Assembly (NCBI RefSeq): GCF_001941975.2
Contig: NZ_CP146991.1
Location: forward strand, 3,841,001 to 3,905,000
Origin: Sporomusa sphaeroides DSM 2875
Lineage (GTDB): Bacteria > Bacillota > Negativicutes > Sporomusales > Sporomusaceae
Direction: 5' to 3'
Length of the DNA stretch: 64,000 nt
How positions within the stretch are numbered: the stretch's first letter is position 1; the number at the start of each line of letters is the position of its first letter. Of the stretch, positions 52,782-61,610 are shown one piece after another. The notes beneath the pieces were generated by a model. It was not told the origin of the DNA. It saw nothing but the letters and a program-made list of their open reading frames with translations, and did no database searches. Made by a program: the position numbers and the translations under genes.

Positions 52782-53388
52782 AACAGCCTGGCGCCAGCGT
52801 CACCTGCCGGGTGGCTATGTGTGCCAGCAAGGCATTGCTATGGGTTACGGCAATGAGGCCGATGTTTCGCCTGGCAACTTCCTGCAGCAGAAAGCTCCAT
52901 ATTTGACTTTGGGTAATCAGATCCAGCATGGTGCTGATTTCATCGGCAATGAGAAATTGCGTCCGTTTCCCCAAGGCCCTGGCAATGCAAAACCGCTGCA
53001 TTTCTCCCCCGGACAATTCCCCGGGAAAACGGTCAAACCACGCCCGCTCGATACCCAGACCATCAATAACCCTTTCCTCAAGCTCATCCCCTTCGGCAAG
53101 AGTTTCCTTCATGCGCAGCCGGGGATTTACCGATTTTTCCGGATGCTGCCAGATCATCTGCACCGGACAATAGCCTTTTATTCGGTGAATGTCCTGGCCG
53201 TCCAGCAGGACCTGACCGCACTGCGGCTTTATATAGCCCGCCAAAATCTGGCATAATGTCGTTTTGCCAAAACCGCTGGGAGCCACAATACCCACCCGCT
53301 CATGATTTCCCACCGTGAGCCGGAAGTTTGCCAAAATAGTTGTATTCTTTTTATACCCGAAAGCTATATCTTTTGCTTCTAACAGCAC
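52759..53388 (-). CDS. ABC transporter ATP-binding protein, short NikE/OppF type
   Basis: A 209-residue ATPase with Walker [11 protein letters not shown], signature LSGGEMQRF, Walker [12 protein letters not shown] and H-loop THSN. It is about 60 residues shorter than usual OppF or NikE proteins and lacks their C-terminal extension. GTG 53388 is chosen because AGGAGGG lies six bases ahead, right after the upstream gene's stop. The last codons run through a 28-base dispersed repeat and overlap the end of the convergent chemoreceptor gene by 23 bases. Confidence 0.88.
   Translation of the reverse strand: MLLEAKDIAFGYKKNTTILANFRLTVGNHERVGIVAPSGFGKTTLCQILAGYIKPQCGQVLLDGQDIHRIKGYCPVQMIWQHPEKSVNPRLRMKETLAEGDELEERVIDGLGIERAWFDRFPGELSGGEMQRFCIARALGKRTQFLIADEISTMLDLITQSQIWSFLLQEVARRNIGLIAVTHSNALLAHIATRQVTLAPGCFTTGSAE
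52787..52814. repeat. 28-base dispersed repeat, copy 2
   Basis: Identical to 41501-41528. Here it lies within the last codons of the ABC ATPase gene (encoding TRQVTLAPG) just after the chemoreceptor stop. See the first copy for its palindromes. Confidence 0.7.
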
Positions 53389-53399
53389 GCGTCTCCCTC

Positions 53400-54335
53400 C
53401 TACTTTGCATGAATGCAGCGGACTGTGCCGCAGCGCAGCAGCCGCTGCGGGATCTCGCCCACACATTCCGGCGTGAACTGCGAACACCTGGGACCAAAGG
53501 GACAACCCTCTGGCATGGCTTTCACATAAGGCTGATTACCGGGAAAGGGCTGGAAACCGTTTTGGGGCAAAGCCCGCCAGAGTGCTTTCGTATAAGGATG
53601 ACGCAGGGCATCCTCGGATTGAAAATCCGTTACCAGCGCTTCCTCCAGCGTGGTGCCGGCATAAAAAACAGCGATTCTGTCGGCAACTTCCAAAGCTAAT
53701 TCAATATCATGGGTAATTAAGAGCACGCCGTTGCCCTTATCGGCAAATTCACGAAAATGCCGCATGGCATTTTTGGCTGCTGCCAGATGAAGACCTGGCG
53801 TCGGTTCATCGGCAATAATCAGCCTGGGGTTTTCCATCATCGCCGTGGAAAGCAGAACCCGCCGCGCCATACCGCCTGACAGTTCAAAAGGATAAAGTTC
53901 CCCGGTATTTGCCGGCAGCTTGTAAAAAGCAAACAGCTCTTCCTGTCTTTTGCGGACAGCTTCCTCCTGCCGCTCCCGCCGCACCTGCGCGCCCACCTTC
54001 TCCAGCGGGTCGAGATAGTTTACACTTTGCGGAACCAGCACGACTTTTTTGCCGCGCAGTTCCCGGATGCGGGCTGCGTCCACTAACTCACCGTCAACAG
54101 CAATATTACCCACAGCCGTACAATTAGCCGGCAAAATTCCTAATATCGCATGGGCCAACAGGCTTTTCCCCGAACCGCTGGACCCTACCACGGCCACAAT
54201 TTCTCCCTCATGCACTGAGACATTCAAGTTGTGAATGACCTGTAAATCAATTTGCCTGAGCCCCTGCTCATATTGCGTAAAAGCAATAGAAAGGTTGTTT
54301 ATTTCCAGAATGTGTTTATCATTGCTGCAAGTCAC
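53400..54335 (-). CDS. ABC transporter ATP-binding protein, DppD/NikD type
   Basis: A 311-residue ATPase with Walker A GSSGSGKSLL, signature LSGGMARRV, Walker B LIIADEPTPGL and a full C-terminal oligopeptide/nickel domain with GCPFGPRCSQF, a cysteine-bearing motif of the group. GTG 54335 follows AAGGAGG. It is the second ATPase of the importer encoded at 52759-57924. Confidence 0.9.
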   Translation of the reverse strand: MTCSNDKHILEINNLSIAFTQYEQGLRQIDLQVIHNLNVSVHEGEIVAVVGSSGSGKSLLAHAILGILPANCTAVGNIAVDGELVDAARIRELRGKKVVLVPQSVNYLDPLEKVGAQVRRERQEEAVRKRQEELFAFYKLPANTGELYPFELSGGMARRVLLSTAMMENPRLIIADEPTPGLHLAAAKNAMRHFREFADKGNGVLLITHDIELALEVADRIAVFYAGTTLEEALVTDFQSEDALRHPYTKALWRALPQNGFQPFPGNQPYVKAMPEGCPFGPRCSQFTPECVGEIPQRLLRCGTVRCIHAK

Positions 54336-54347
54336 AGTGCTACCTCC

Positions 54348-55214
54348 TTAATCCTGGGCACTATGGGGATCTATCAGCTTGCGCATATTCCCGCCCAGTA
54401 AGTCAAACAGCAGAACCGTTAGTAAGAGTGCCAAGCCGGGGAAAAGAGCCAGCCACCACATGCCCAGCGATAAATACTGCATGCTTTCCGACAGAATCAT
54501 GCCAATACCCGGCTGCTCCGGCGGCAGGCCAAAGCCCAAAAAGGTAATGGCCGCTTCATGCAGGATGGCATGGGGAAAAAGCAGTACCAAACCAACTAAA
54601 AATTGCGGAAAAATATGAGGAACCATATGCTTTATCGCAATACTAACTTTACTCTGACCCAGCTTACCGGCAATTTTGATATAATTGGCTTCTTTCAATT
54701 GCAGAATTTCCCCCCGGATTACCCGGGTCAATACCGGCCAGTGGCTTATGGCCACAGCAACAATAACGCCAAAAGTGCCTCTGCCGAGCGCGTAAGAGAT
54801 AAGAATAAGCAGCAGCAGATGGGGAATACCCATAATTAAGTCGATAAACCAGGTAATGACGGCATCCACCTTTTTCCCTAAAGTAGCAGCAGCCGTTCCC
54901 AGAATAACGGCAATCAGGGCACTGACCACCGAAGCCAGCAGTCCGATGAAAATACTGATGGACATGCCTTTCAGGGTGCGGGCAAGCATATCCCGGCCCA
55001 GCCAGTCGGTGCCAAAGGGATGAGCTATATTCGGCAATATATTTTTCTGGGTGAAATTCGTCGTTATCGCCGCCTCGCCTGCCAGAGTGCCGATAATCGC
55101 AATAGCCAGCAAAAAAACAACGGCAGAAGTCAAGTATATAATGGTCAGACGGCGTTGGTTGAAACGTTTTGGCGTGTGTTTCTGTAAAACGGTAACGGCG
55201 ATTGTATTATCCAT
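54348..55214 (-). CDS. ABC transporter permease, DppC/NikC type
   Basis: A 288-residue permease with six hydrophobic segments, PFGTDWLGRDMLARTLKG near the start and a FTFLGFGLPPEQP-like block (AITFLGFGLPPEQPGIG) near the end. The start overlaps the stop of the partner permease by eight bases, with GGGGGAA inside it. Confidence 0.92.
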   Translation of the reverse strand: MDNTIAVTVLQKHTPKRFNQRRLTIIYLTSAVVFLLAIAIIGTLAGEAAITTNFTQKNILPNIAHPFGTDWLGRDMLARTLKGMSISIFIGLLASVVSALIAVILGTAAATLGKKVDAVITWFIDLIMGIPHLLLLILISYALGRGTFGVIVAVAISHWPVLTRVIRGEILQLKEANYIKIAGKLGQSKVSIAIKHMVPHIFPQFLVGLVLLFPHAILHEAAITFLGFGLPPEQPGIGMILSESMQYLSLGMWWLALFPGLALLLTVLLFDLLGGNMRKLIDPHSAQD

Positions 55215-56214
55215 GCATATTCCCCCGCCTTATTCTGGGATCAATGAAACCGTATAAGAGATTGGCAATCAAATTGCCTGTAAACACCAGGGCGGCACTA
55301 ATCACCGCAATGCTTAACAGCAAAGGAGCATCGCCGCTTAAGCCGGCGGCAACTGCTGCCTGCCCCAGGCCGGGATAGGAAAAAACCTGCTCCACCAGGA
55401 CAGAACCGCCGAAAATCTCACTAATAGAAGCAAATTGCAAGGTTATGGCAGGCAGCATAATATTGCGAAGCGCATGATGCCTGATGATGGAAAATCTGGT
55501 TTTCCCCCGTGCCCGGGCAAACAGAATATAATCTTCCACCATAATATCAATCATCTTTTCCCGGGTGTGAAGTGCAATGTTGGCAACTCCGATCACACTC
55601 AGCGTCAACGCCGGCAGCACCAAATGCTTTATGCTGTCAAGAATGGTCACCTCCGAGGCCTTCATCCCAATCGGCACACTCAGGCCGATGGGAAAGAGCT
55701 GCAGCCAAACGGAAAAAACCATCAGCAATACCAGCGCCAGCCAAAAGGTCGGAGTGCTAGCAATAAGCAGGGAATACCCTTTAATCAAATTATCGATCCA
55801 GGTACCACGATACAAACCGGCAATAATGCCAAGGATAAATCCCAAAATACCCGAAAAGAACCACGCTGTAAGCATGAGCAGCAGCGAGTTCATGAACTTA
55901 ACCCCAATGACCTCGTCAACAGGCTGGCGGTAAACTAAGGATAATCCCATATCTCCCCGGACAAAATCTGAAAACCAGTTCCAATACCGTTCCGCCGGTG
56001 GTGTGTTCAAACCAAAATAGGCTTCCAGCCTGGCTAAACTTTCCGCATTCATATTTACCATGCCAACTTCACCCACATATGCCCGGACCGGGTCTACCGG
56101 CGATGTTGAAACCAGGATGAAAGAAAGTATGCTCACGGCGATTAACAGGGAAATCACTTTAATCAGGCTTTTCCCCACATATTTCAAAATGCTGTAACAG
56201 GCTTGTGAATCCAT
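55207..56214 (-). CDS. ABC transporter permease, DppB/NikB type
   Basis: A 335-residue permease with six hydrophobic segments; STSPVDPVRAYVG near the start and VEQVFSYPGLGQAAV near the end are family marks. It lies 96 bases after the solute-binding protein gene. Confidence 0.92.
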   Translation of the reverse strand: MDSQACYSILKYVGKSLIKVISLLIAVSILSFILVSTSPVDPVRAYVGEVGMVNMNAESLARLEAYFGLNTPPAERYWNWFSDFVRGDMGLSLVYRQPVDEVIGVKFMNSLLLMLTAWFFSGILGFILGIIAGLYRGTWIDNLIKGYSLLIASTPTFWLALVLLMVFSVWLQLFPIGLSVPIGMKASEVTILDSIKHLVLPALTLSVIGVANIALHTREKMIDIMVEDYILFARARGKTRFSIIRHHALRNIMLPAITLQFASISEIFGGSVLVEQVFSYPGLGQAAVAAGLSGDAPLLLSIAVISAALVFTGNLIANLLYGFIDPRIRRGNMHG

Positions 56215-56310
56215 AAAAATACCTCGTTTAAAATAATAATTCTATGGCACAGAGGACAAGCAAGCACTTGCACTCTATGCCATAGAGAGGAACGGCATCA
56301 GAGCTTTACA

Positions 56311-57924
56311 CTAATTCCAATACCATTGATCCACGTTGTTGGCAATTGTCCAGCCATATCCATGGGGATGAATTTTCTTGTCAATCACATTCAGATTTTC
56401 TTTGGCAAAATAAATATGTTTGATTTCCGCAAGCCATACCCAGGGGGAATCGGCTGCCGGAGTAACACCGCTCACGCCGTCCCATTGAGCTTTTTTCCAG
56501 TATTGGTACGAGTCCTCCACCGAGGTGGCAGCTAAAGCAGCCTCAATATGCTTGTCCACCGCGCTATTGGAATACGAAGCATAGTTCTTGCCTGTATAAT
56601 AATGACTCTTGATACCGGCAGGGGAATGCAAGCCGGCCCCAAATACATGCGGGGTTTCATAAGCCATGGTAGCAATTTTGTCCCAGCCTGAACCTACCGG
56701 ATTTACTTTAATGCCCACTTCTTTCAGCATTTCTTTCACCGCCATGGCAATACCGGTCCGGGCAGAATTAGAAGCGATATAGAGCAGGTCAAATTCTGCC
56801 TTTAGTCCCTGCTTTTCATAGATACCGTCGGCATTTAACCGCCAGCCGTCGGCTTCTAGAATGGATTTTGCTTTGGCCGGGTCATAGGTTGTCTTCATGG
56901 CCTCATTTTCCCATGGCTCATCCACGCTGTCGCTATAAGCAACAGAGCCATAGCCGTATAAAACATTTTTCACCAAAGCCTCCCGGTCAACGGCGCGGGC
57001 TATCGCCTGACGGATAGCAAGGTTGGCGGTAACATCATTGCCGGCAGGCAGAGTTTCTCCATTTTTCCTGGCGGCTATCTTATTGCCTGCCGGAACACAG
57101 GGAAGATTGATGCCGCGAATATCCACAGAATCGAAAGCCAGAATTTTATAGCCATTAATCGGGTTAACCGTGTAAGAAGGAGCTGTATAGGCCACATCCA
57201 CCTGACCGCCTTTCGCGGCGGCATACGCTGCGGCTTCTGACATGAAGACAATGGTGACTTGCTTCATTTTCGCTTTTTCACCATAATAATTGGGATTGGC
57301 CTCCATAATGACTTGCTGGCCTTTATCCCACTGTTTTAATATATACCGGCCGGAACCAATGGGATTTTTGCCATAGGTTGCGGCATTATAGGCATGCTCG
57401 GGCACAATGCCGACTACAGCGGCAATATACGCAAAAGCGGAATAAGGGGTATTCAAATGAAATACTGCGGTAGTATCATCAACAGCTTCCACCGACTTTA
57501 ACATGGACAAATCGGTATCTGTCGCCTGCTTCATGGCCTGGTTATAGGTAAAGGCAACATCTTTGGCGGTAAGCGGCTTGCCGTCAGTAAATTTTACATC
57601 AGGACGAATTTTAAAGGTCCAGGTAAGTCCATCAGGGGAAATCGTGTACTCTTTGGCCAGGTCATAGCCAATGGTGATATCATCCTTGGTGATCAATAAG
57701 GTGCTTTGAAATAAAGGATCATGTGTATGTTCACCGGCAGCCCACCCCATAATCGGATCAAAGCCGGCGGCAGGTTCTGATTCGGTATCCATGGCAATAA
57801 TAACGCTGCCAACGCCGGACATGCCGGCATTGGCATTCTTTTCACCGGTTTTACCGCCACACCCGGCCAAAGCAACTAGGGAAATCACCATCATGCACAA
57901 TGCGGCAAACAGTTTTTTCTTCAT
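56311..57924 (-). CDS. Solute-binding lipoprotein of a nickel/peptide-type ABC importer
   Basis: A 537-residue family-5 solute-binding protein with lipobox ALAGC (Cys22). Mature blocks such as DPIMGWAAGEHTHDPLFQ, VKFTDGKPLTAKDVAFTYNQ and NPIGSGRYILKQW are typical. A histidine-rich HTHDP and C-terminal HPHGYGW may bear on metal-chelate binding. Neighbouring CbiMQO and other metal genes favour a metal-chelate (nickel or cobalt) over peptides, but this is not proved. GAGGAGAGG precedes the ATG. Confidence 0.87.
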   Translation of the reverse strand: MKKKLFAALCMMVISLVALAGCGGKTGEKNANAGMSGVGSVIIAMDTESEPAAGFDPIMGWAAGEHTHDPLFQSTLLITKDDITIGYDLAKEYTISPDGLTWTFKIRPDVKFTDGKPLTAKDVAFTYNQAMKQATDTDLSMLKSVEAVDDTTAVFHLNTPYSAFAYIAAVVGIVPEHAYNAATYGKNPIGSGRYILKQWDKGQQVIMEANPNYYGEKAKMKQVTIVFMSEAAAYAAAKGGQVDVAYTAPSYTVNPINGYKILAFDSVDIRGINLPCVPAGNKIAARKNGETLPAGNDVTANLAIRQAIARAVDREALVKNVLYGYGSVAYSDSVDEPWENEAMKTTYDPAKAKSILEADGWRLNADGIYEKQGLKAEFDLLYIASNSARTGIAMAVKEMLKEVGIKVNPVGSGWDKIATMAYETPHVFGAGLHSPAGIKSHYYTGKNYASYSNSAVDKHIEAALAATSVEDSYQYWKKAQWDGVSGVTPAADSPWVWLAEIKHIYFAKENLNVIDKKIHPHGYGWTIANNVDQWYWN

Positions 57925-58133
57925 GTTTCCTCTCCTCGCATACTATTTTTATTGGCTTTTTCCAAACTACATAACGGGCTTAAAAGCAGTATCTCCTCCC
58001 TGTCAAATTCTTGTGTTTGCGCCACCGTCAGGAAAAACAAAAAACCATGAAGAAACGTCTCCTCATGAGACAATTCTTCATGGTTTTCAAACCATGCTAT
58101 GTATACCCGGGCAGCCATGGACAATAACTTCAC
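57921..58133 (-). other. Possible leader reading frame ahead of the solute-binding protein
   Basis: A 70-codon frame (GTG 58133, with ATG 58118 inside) runs through the leader hairpin and ends with its TGA overlapping the ATG of the next gene (ATGA). No good ribosome site precedes it and its composition is odd, so it may not be translated. If it is, its translation would disrupt the terminator. Confidence 0.25.
58030..58087 (-). terminator. Intrinsic terminator in the solute-binding protein leader
   Basis: A 14-bp stem (58041-58054 with 58074-58087), with inner GTCTC/GAGAC pairing, is followed on the minus strand by a TTGTTTTTCC tract. It lies between the predicted promoter and the start codon, about 120 bases before it, and so is a conditional terminator. 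Confidence 0.75.
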
Positions 58134-58204
58134 TAACCCTCTGTAGCAACCAGCTATCCGGCTTTACAAAAGGACGGATGATTTCTATCATCAATTATGT
58201 TTTC

Positions 58205-58233
58205 ATTTTACAGAAAAATCTTGCAATCGTCAA
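58205..58233 (-). promoter_or_regulatory. Predicted promoter of the ABC importer operon
   Basis: On the minus strand TTGACG (58228-58233), 17 bases, TAAAAT (58205-58210). The leader to the solute-binding protein is about 270 bases. Confidence 0.65.
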
Positions 58234-58261
58234 TCAGTTTTCGTGAATTTTTTATCATTTA

Positions 58262-58607
58262 CTTTCATGGCGTACAACCGTCCGCCTGTCCTCTTAGCTG
58301 TCAAACAGGGGGTAAACCAAAGAAATTATAAATAATTACAGCTACTTTAGCAGGAATAATTTGAGCCACAACGAATAACCTCATTAGTGAAAATATTCGC
58401 GCAATGTATCCATGAGGATACAATACATAGGTTCTGAAGAATCGGTATGCCGGATCATTTTTCATCAAATTCATACCATTGAAATAAGACTACGAAAGTC
58501 TCATCCCAACAACGATGCGTGGGGATTCTTCGTAGTCTTTTTTTGTTGGTAACCGTAACCACCCTGATTGGGTAATCTATCATATTTATTTTAAGGAGTG
58601 ATTAGAC
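58262..58607 (+). other. cbiM leader region
   Basis: No gene. It holds a TGTATCC/GGATACA hairpin (58416-58433) and, further on, an intrinsic terminator (58486-58545). I looked for cobalamin-riboswitch boxes and the NiCo-riboswitch core and found neither. Confidence 0.5.
58486..58545 (+). terminator. Intrinsic terminator in the cbiM leader
   Basis: An 11-bp stem (58486-58496 with 58529-58539), extended inside by ATCCC/GGGAT, is followed by T7. It lies 60 bases ahead of cbiM, so it either ends an upstream transcript or attenuates cbiMQO. Confidence 0.8.
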
Positions 58608-59648
58608 ATGCATATGGCAGACGCATTAATTTCCCCGGTCGTTGGCGGGGCTATGTGGGCAGCTACCGCCGGCTTGGCTACTTATGCTGCCAAAAAAGTA
58701 CAGCAGGATATTGATGATCGCAAAATTCCCTTGATGGGAGTATTGGGCGCTTTCGTTTTTGCTGCCCAAATGATTAATTTTACCATACCCGCGACAGGCT
58801 CCAGCGGCCATTTGGGCGGCGGCCTCCTGTTGGCTATCTTGTTAGGCCCTTACGCCGCTTTCTTAACCATCGCTTCTGTTCTAACCATTCAGGCTCTGTT
58901 TTTTGCCGACGGCGGCCTCTTAGCGCTTGGCTGTAATATTTTCAACCTCGGCTTTTTCCCTTGCTTTATTGCCTACCCGTTTATCTACAAACCGCTTGCC
59001 GGCAAACAGCTTACGCAAGGCCGATTATGTCTGGCCGCTGTCTTAGCTGCCGTCATTAGCCTCCAGTTGGGCGCTTTCAGCGTGGTTCTGGATACCGTAT
59101 TTTCCGGCATTTCCAATTTACCCTTCAGCGCTTTTGTCATCCTTATGCAGCCTATTCACCTGGCCATCGGCCTTGTGGAAGGTCTGGTTACCGCAGCAGT
59201 AATCCTCTTTGTCGCCAAAGAAGCTCCGGAAATTCTCACAAAAACGGCCCAAGGCCAACGCCTGGGCAATATTGCCGTCAAACCGGTTCTCGTCACATTG
59301 CTGATTGCTGCCATGATTACCGGCGGGGCTTTATCCTGGTTTGCCTCCAACTCCCCTGACGGATTGGAGTGGTCAATTGCCAGTGTCACAGGTACGGATG
59401 AATTAGAAGCACCTGACGGAATTCACGGCATCCTTGCCGGGCTACAGGAAAAAATCGCCTTCCTCCCTGACTACAACTTCAAACAAGAAGAACAGCCTGT
59501 CGCCACTGAAGCCAACGCACACGAGACTCCTGCCTGGCCTTCTGTAGACACCGGCACTTCAGTAGCCGGAATTGCCGGTTCTCTCCTTACTTTGATTTTT
59601 GCTTTCGCCATTGGCAAAGGCCTGCAGCGTTTTGCCAAACAACCCTAA
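58608..59648 (+). CDS. cbiM: CbiM: cobalt/nickel ECF transporter substrate-binding component
   Basis: A 346-residue membrane protein with about eight hydrophobic segments. The N-terminal MHMADAL places Met-His at the very start, which holds the metal in CbiM and NikM. The helices hold GHLGGGLLLAI and LGCNIFNLGF. The C-terminal part contains SPDGLEWS, the CbiN/NikN-like PDGLE motif fused to CbiM, and ends in one more helix. It is the substrate component of an energy-coupling factor importer for cobalt or nickel. AAGGAGTG precedes the ATG. The absence of a separate cbiN fits the fusion. Confidence 0.92.
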   Translation: MHMADALISPVVGGAMWAATAGLATYAAKKVQQDIDDRKIPLMGVLGAFVFAAQMINFTIPATGSSGHLGGGLLLAILLGPYAAFLTIASVLTIQALFFADGGLLALGCNIFNLGFFPCFIAYPFIYKPLAGKQLTQGRLCLAAVLAAVISLQLGAFSVVLDTVFSGISNLPFSAFVILMQPIHLAIGLVEGLVTAAVILFVAKEAPEILTKTAQGQRLGNIAVKPVLVTLLIAAMITGGALSWFASNSPDGLEWSIASVTGTDELEAPDGIHGILAGLQEKIAFLPDYNFKQEEQPVATEANAHETPAWPSVDTGTSVAGIAGSLLTLIFAFAIGKGLQRFAKQP

Positions 59649-59665
59649 CCCATGAAGGATGTTTT

Positions 59666-60472
59666 ATGATTAAAATCGAAGCCAACTGGATAGATTTACG
59701 GTATCTTGACACACTTGCCATGAAAAGTACGCCTGTTCATCGCCTCAATCCCATTGTTAAACTAATTGCCACACTTGTTTTTATTATTACGGTTACTTCC
59801 TTTCCTAAATACGAAATCAGCGGCCTTCTGCCCTTTTTCCTGTTTCCGGCAGTTCTTGTTTCGCTTGGCGGCCTGCCGCTCTTGCCGCTATGTAAACGTT
59901 TGCTGTTAGTGGCTCCCTTTATCATATTCATAGGTATTTTCAACCCACTGCTTGACCATACACCGGTCAGCAAGCTCGGCTCTTTCGTACTAACAGGCGG
60001 CTGGCTGTCGTTTGCCTCTATCACCATCCGTCTGTACTTAACCGTAACTGCCGCCCTTATTCTGGTGGCAACCACCGGCATGAATGCCTTGGGATTGGCA
60101 CTTGCCAGAATTGGCATTCCCAGAATTATAGTTGTTCAAATCCTATTCATGTACCGTTATCTGCATGTTTTGCTTGAAGAATTTGTCCGCAGTATTCAGG
60201 CTTACAGCTTGCGTTCCTTGCACGGAGACGGAATCCGGTTCCAGGCTTGGGGGTCGCTCCTGGGTCAGCTTCTGCTTCGCTCTATTGACCGGGCCAACCG
60301 TATTTATCAGTCCATGCTGTGCCGGGGCTTCGACGGCGAAGTGCGCCTTATGCACAGTGCCGCTTTACATGCAGCCGATATTCTCTATCTTGCCTTTTGG
60401 ATAGTCTTCTGCCTCAGCGCCCGCAGTTTCAACATACCACAGCTTTTGGGCAAACTACTTATGGGGGTCTGA
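59666..60472 (+). CDS. cbiQ: CbiQ: ECF transporter transmembrane component
   Basis: A 268-residue EcfT-type protein with four or five hydrophobic segments. It starts DTLAMKSTPVHRLNPIVKL and carries the coupling helices with SIQAYSLRSL and RANRIYQSMLCRGFDG, the Ala-Arg-Gly-type motif that contacts the ATPase. GAAGGATG precedes the ATG. cbiO begins three bases after its stop. Confidence 0.92.
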   Translation: MIKIEANWIDLRYLDTLAMKSTPVHRLNPIVKLIATLVFIITVTSFPKYEISGLLPFFLFPAVLVSLGGLPLLPLCKRLLLVAPFIIFIGIFNPLLDHTPVSKLGSFVLTGGWLSFASITIRLYLTVTAALILVATTGMNALGLALARIGIPRIIVVQILFMYRYLHVLLEEFVRSIQAYSLRSLHGDGIRFQAWGSLLGQLLLRSIDRANRIYQSMLCRGFDGEVRLMHSAALHAADILYLAFWIVFCLSARSFNIPQLLGKLLMGV

Positions 60473-60474
60473 CA

Positions 60475-61224
60475 TTGAGCCATCATATCGTCGAACTAAA
60501 AGATGTAACCTATACCTATCCTGACCAGACCCAGGCGCTTCGCGGCCTGTCTGTCCGCATCACCCATGGTGAATCTGTTGCCATTGTCGGTGCAAACGGT
60601 TCAGGGAAAACCACCCTGCTGTCACATTTAATTGGTGTACTCTTTCCTACCTCAGGCTCAATTAATATTGGCGGTTACCCTGTGACTAAACAAACCTTAC
60701 CCCATATCCGCCGTTCAGTCGGTATGGTCTTTCAAAATTCCGATGACCAATTGTTCATGCCCACTGTCTATGACGATGTTGCTTTTGGCCCGCTAAACCT
60801 GAAACTGCCGCCAGACGAGGTGGATTCCCGGGTAACAACGGCCTTGAATACCGTAGGAGCACTGCATTTGAAAGATCGTACCCCTTACCGGCTGTCTGGC
60901 GGACAAAAAAGGTCTGTCGCCATTGCTGCCGTCCTGGCGATGCACCCCTCCATCCTAGTCATGGACGAACCTACCGCCGGCCTTGACCCGCTGGCCCGCC
61001 GCCAATTAATTAACCTGCTCAAAACCTTCGAACATACAAAAATAATTGCCACCCACGACCTTGACCTGGTGCTGGATCTGTGCGTCCGTACCATAGTCAT
61101 AAGTGCCGGTACAGTGCTCGCTGACGGTGCTACGCTGGACATCTTCCACAACCAGGAACTCCTTGACCAGGCACATTTAGAAAAACCCTTCCGTATGCAA
61201 GGCTGCCCTGTCTGCAATTGTTGA
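60475..61224 (+). CDS. cbiO: CbiO: ECF transporter ATPase
   Basis: A 249-residue ABC ATPase: Walker A GANGSGKTT, Q-loop FQNSDDQLF (typical of ECF ATPases), signature LSGGQKRSV, Walker B LVMDEPTAGLD and H-loop ATHD. The start is TTG 60475, with GGGGGT seven bases ahead; a longer reading would lie inside cbiQ. The C-terminus ends in CPVCNC, a cysteine cluster that may bind metal. Confidence 0.92.
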   Translation: MSHHIVELKDVTYTYPDQTQALRGLSVRITHGESVAIVGANGSGKTTLLSHLIGVLFPTSGSINIGGYPVTKQTLPHIRRSVGMVFQNSDDQLFMPTVYDDVAFGPLNLKLPPDEVDSRVTTALNTVGALHLKDRTPYRLSGGQKRSVAIAAVLAMHPSILVMDEPTAGLDPLARRQLINLLKTFEHTKIIATHDLDLVLDLCVRTIVISAGTVLADGATLDIFHNQELLDQAHLEKPFRMQGCPVCNC

Positions 61225-61238
61225 GTAAGCAAAATGTA

Positions 61239-61269
61239 CATTATGTAACTCATGACGAGTTACATAATG
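61239..61269. other. 13-bp palindrome downstream of cbiO
   Basis: CATTATGTAACTC and its exact complement surround ATGAC. It is not followed by a T-run, so it could be a protein-binding site for the downstream operon, or a weak terminator. Confidence 0.45.
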
Positions 61270-61452
61270 AGAGCAGCCGTTAATTTGTCACAAAATAACA
61301 AAAAATGAAAATATATCTTTACAGAACTCCTTGAAAATGCTAAGATTTAAAAGTGAAGATGGATTGTGAAAATCCGCAAATAATGACAGATGTCATATCT
61401 TCCCGGTAATTACGTAGAGCAGAGCAATACCTAACAACATAGCAGAAGAATG

Positions 61453-61504
61453 TGGTATGAAACCATGCGGGATAAGTATGTCCCGGGTTTCATACCATTT
61501 TTTT
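61453..61504 (+). terminator. Intrinsic terminator in the methyltransferase-FmdE leader
   Basis: A 12-bp stem (61453-61464 with 61486-61497), with inner CGGGA/TCCCG, is followed by T7. It lies about 105 bases before the methyltransferase ATG. Sequence 61270-61452 before it holds small hairpins (GGATT/AATCC, ATGAC/GTCAT) but no riboswitch I recognise; a sensing leader is possible. Confidence 0.8.
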
Positions 61505-61610
61505 GCCCTGACGGAAAACCTTGTTTAGTATCGGAGAAAAATTATGGAGAAATAGTTAAGGAACACACGTTTGTTATTTCACGAACATGTGTATCAGAGG
61601 AAGGTGAACG

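Noticed and set aside
58262-58607. Cobalamin riboswitch ahead of cbiM
   Set aside because: None of the conserved boxes, including the B12 box, can be found on the plus strand; only a terminator and small hairpins remain.
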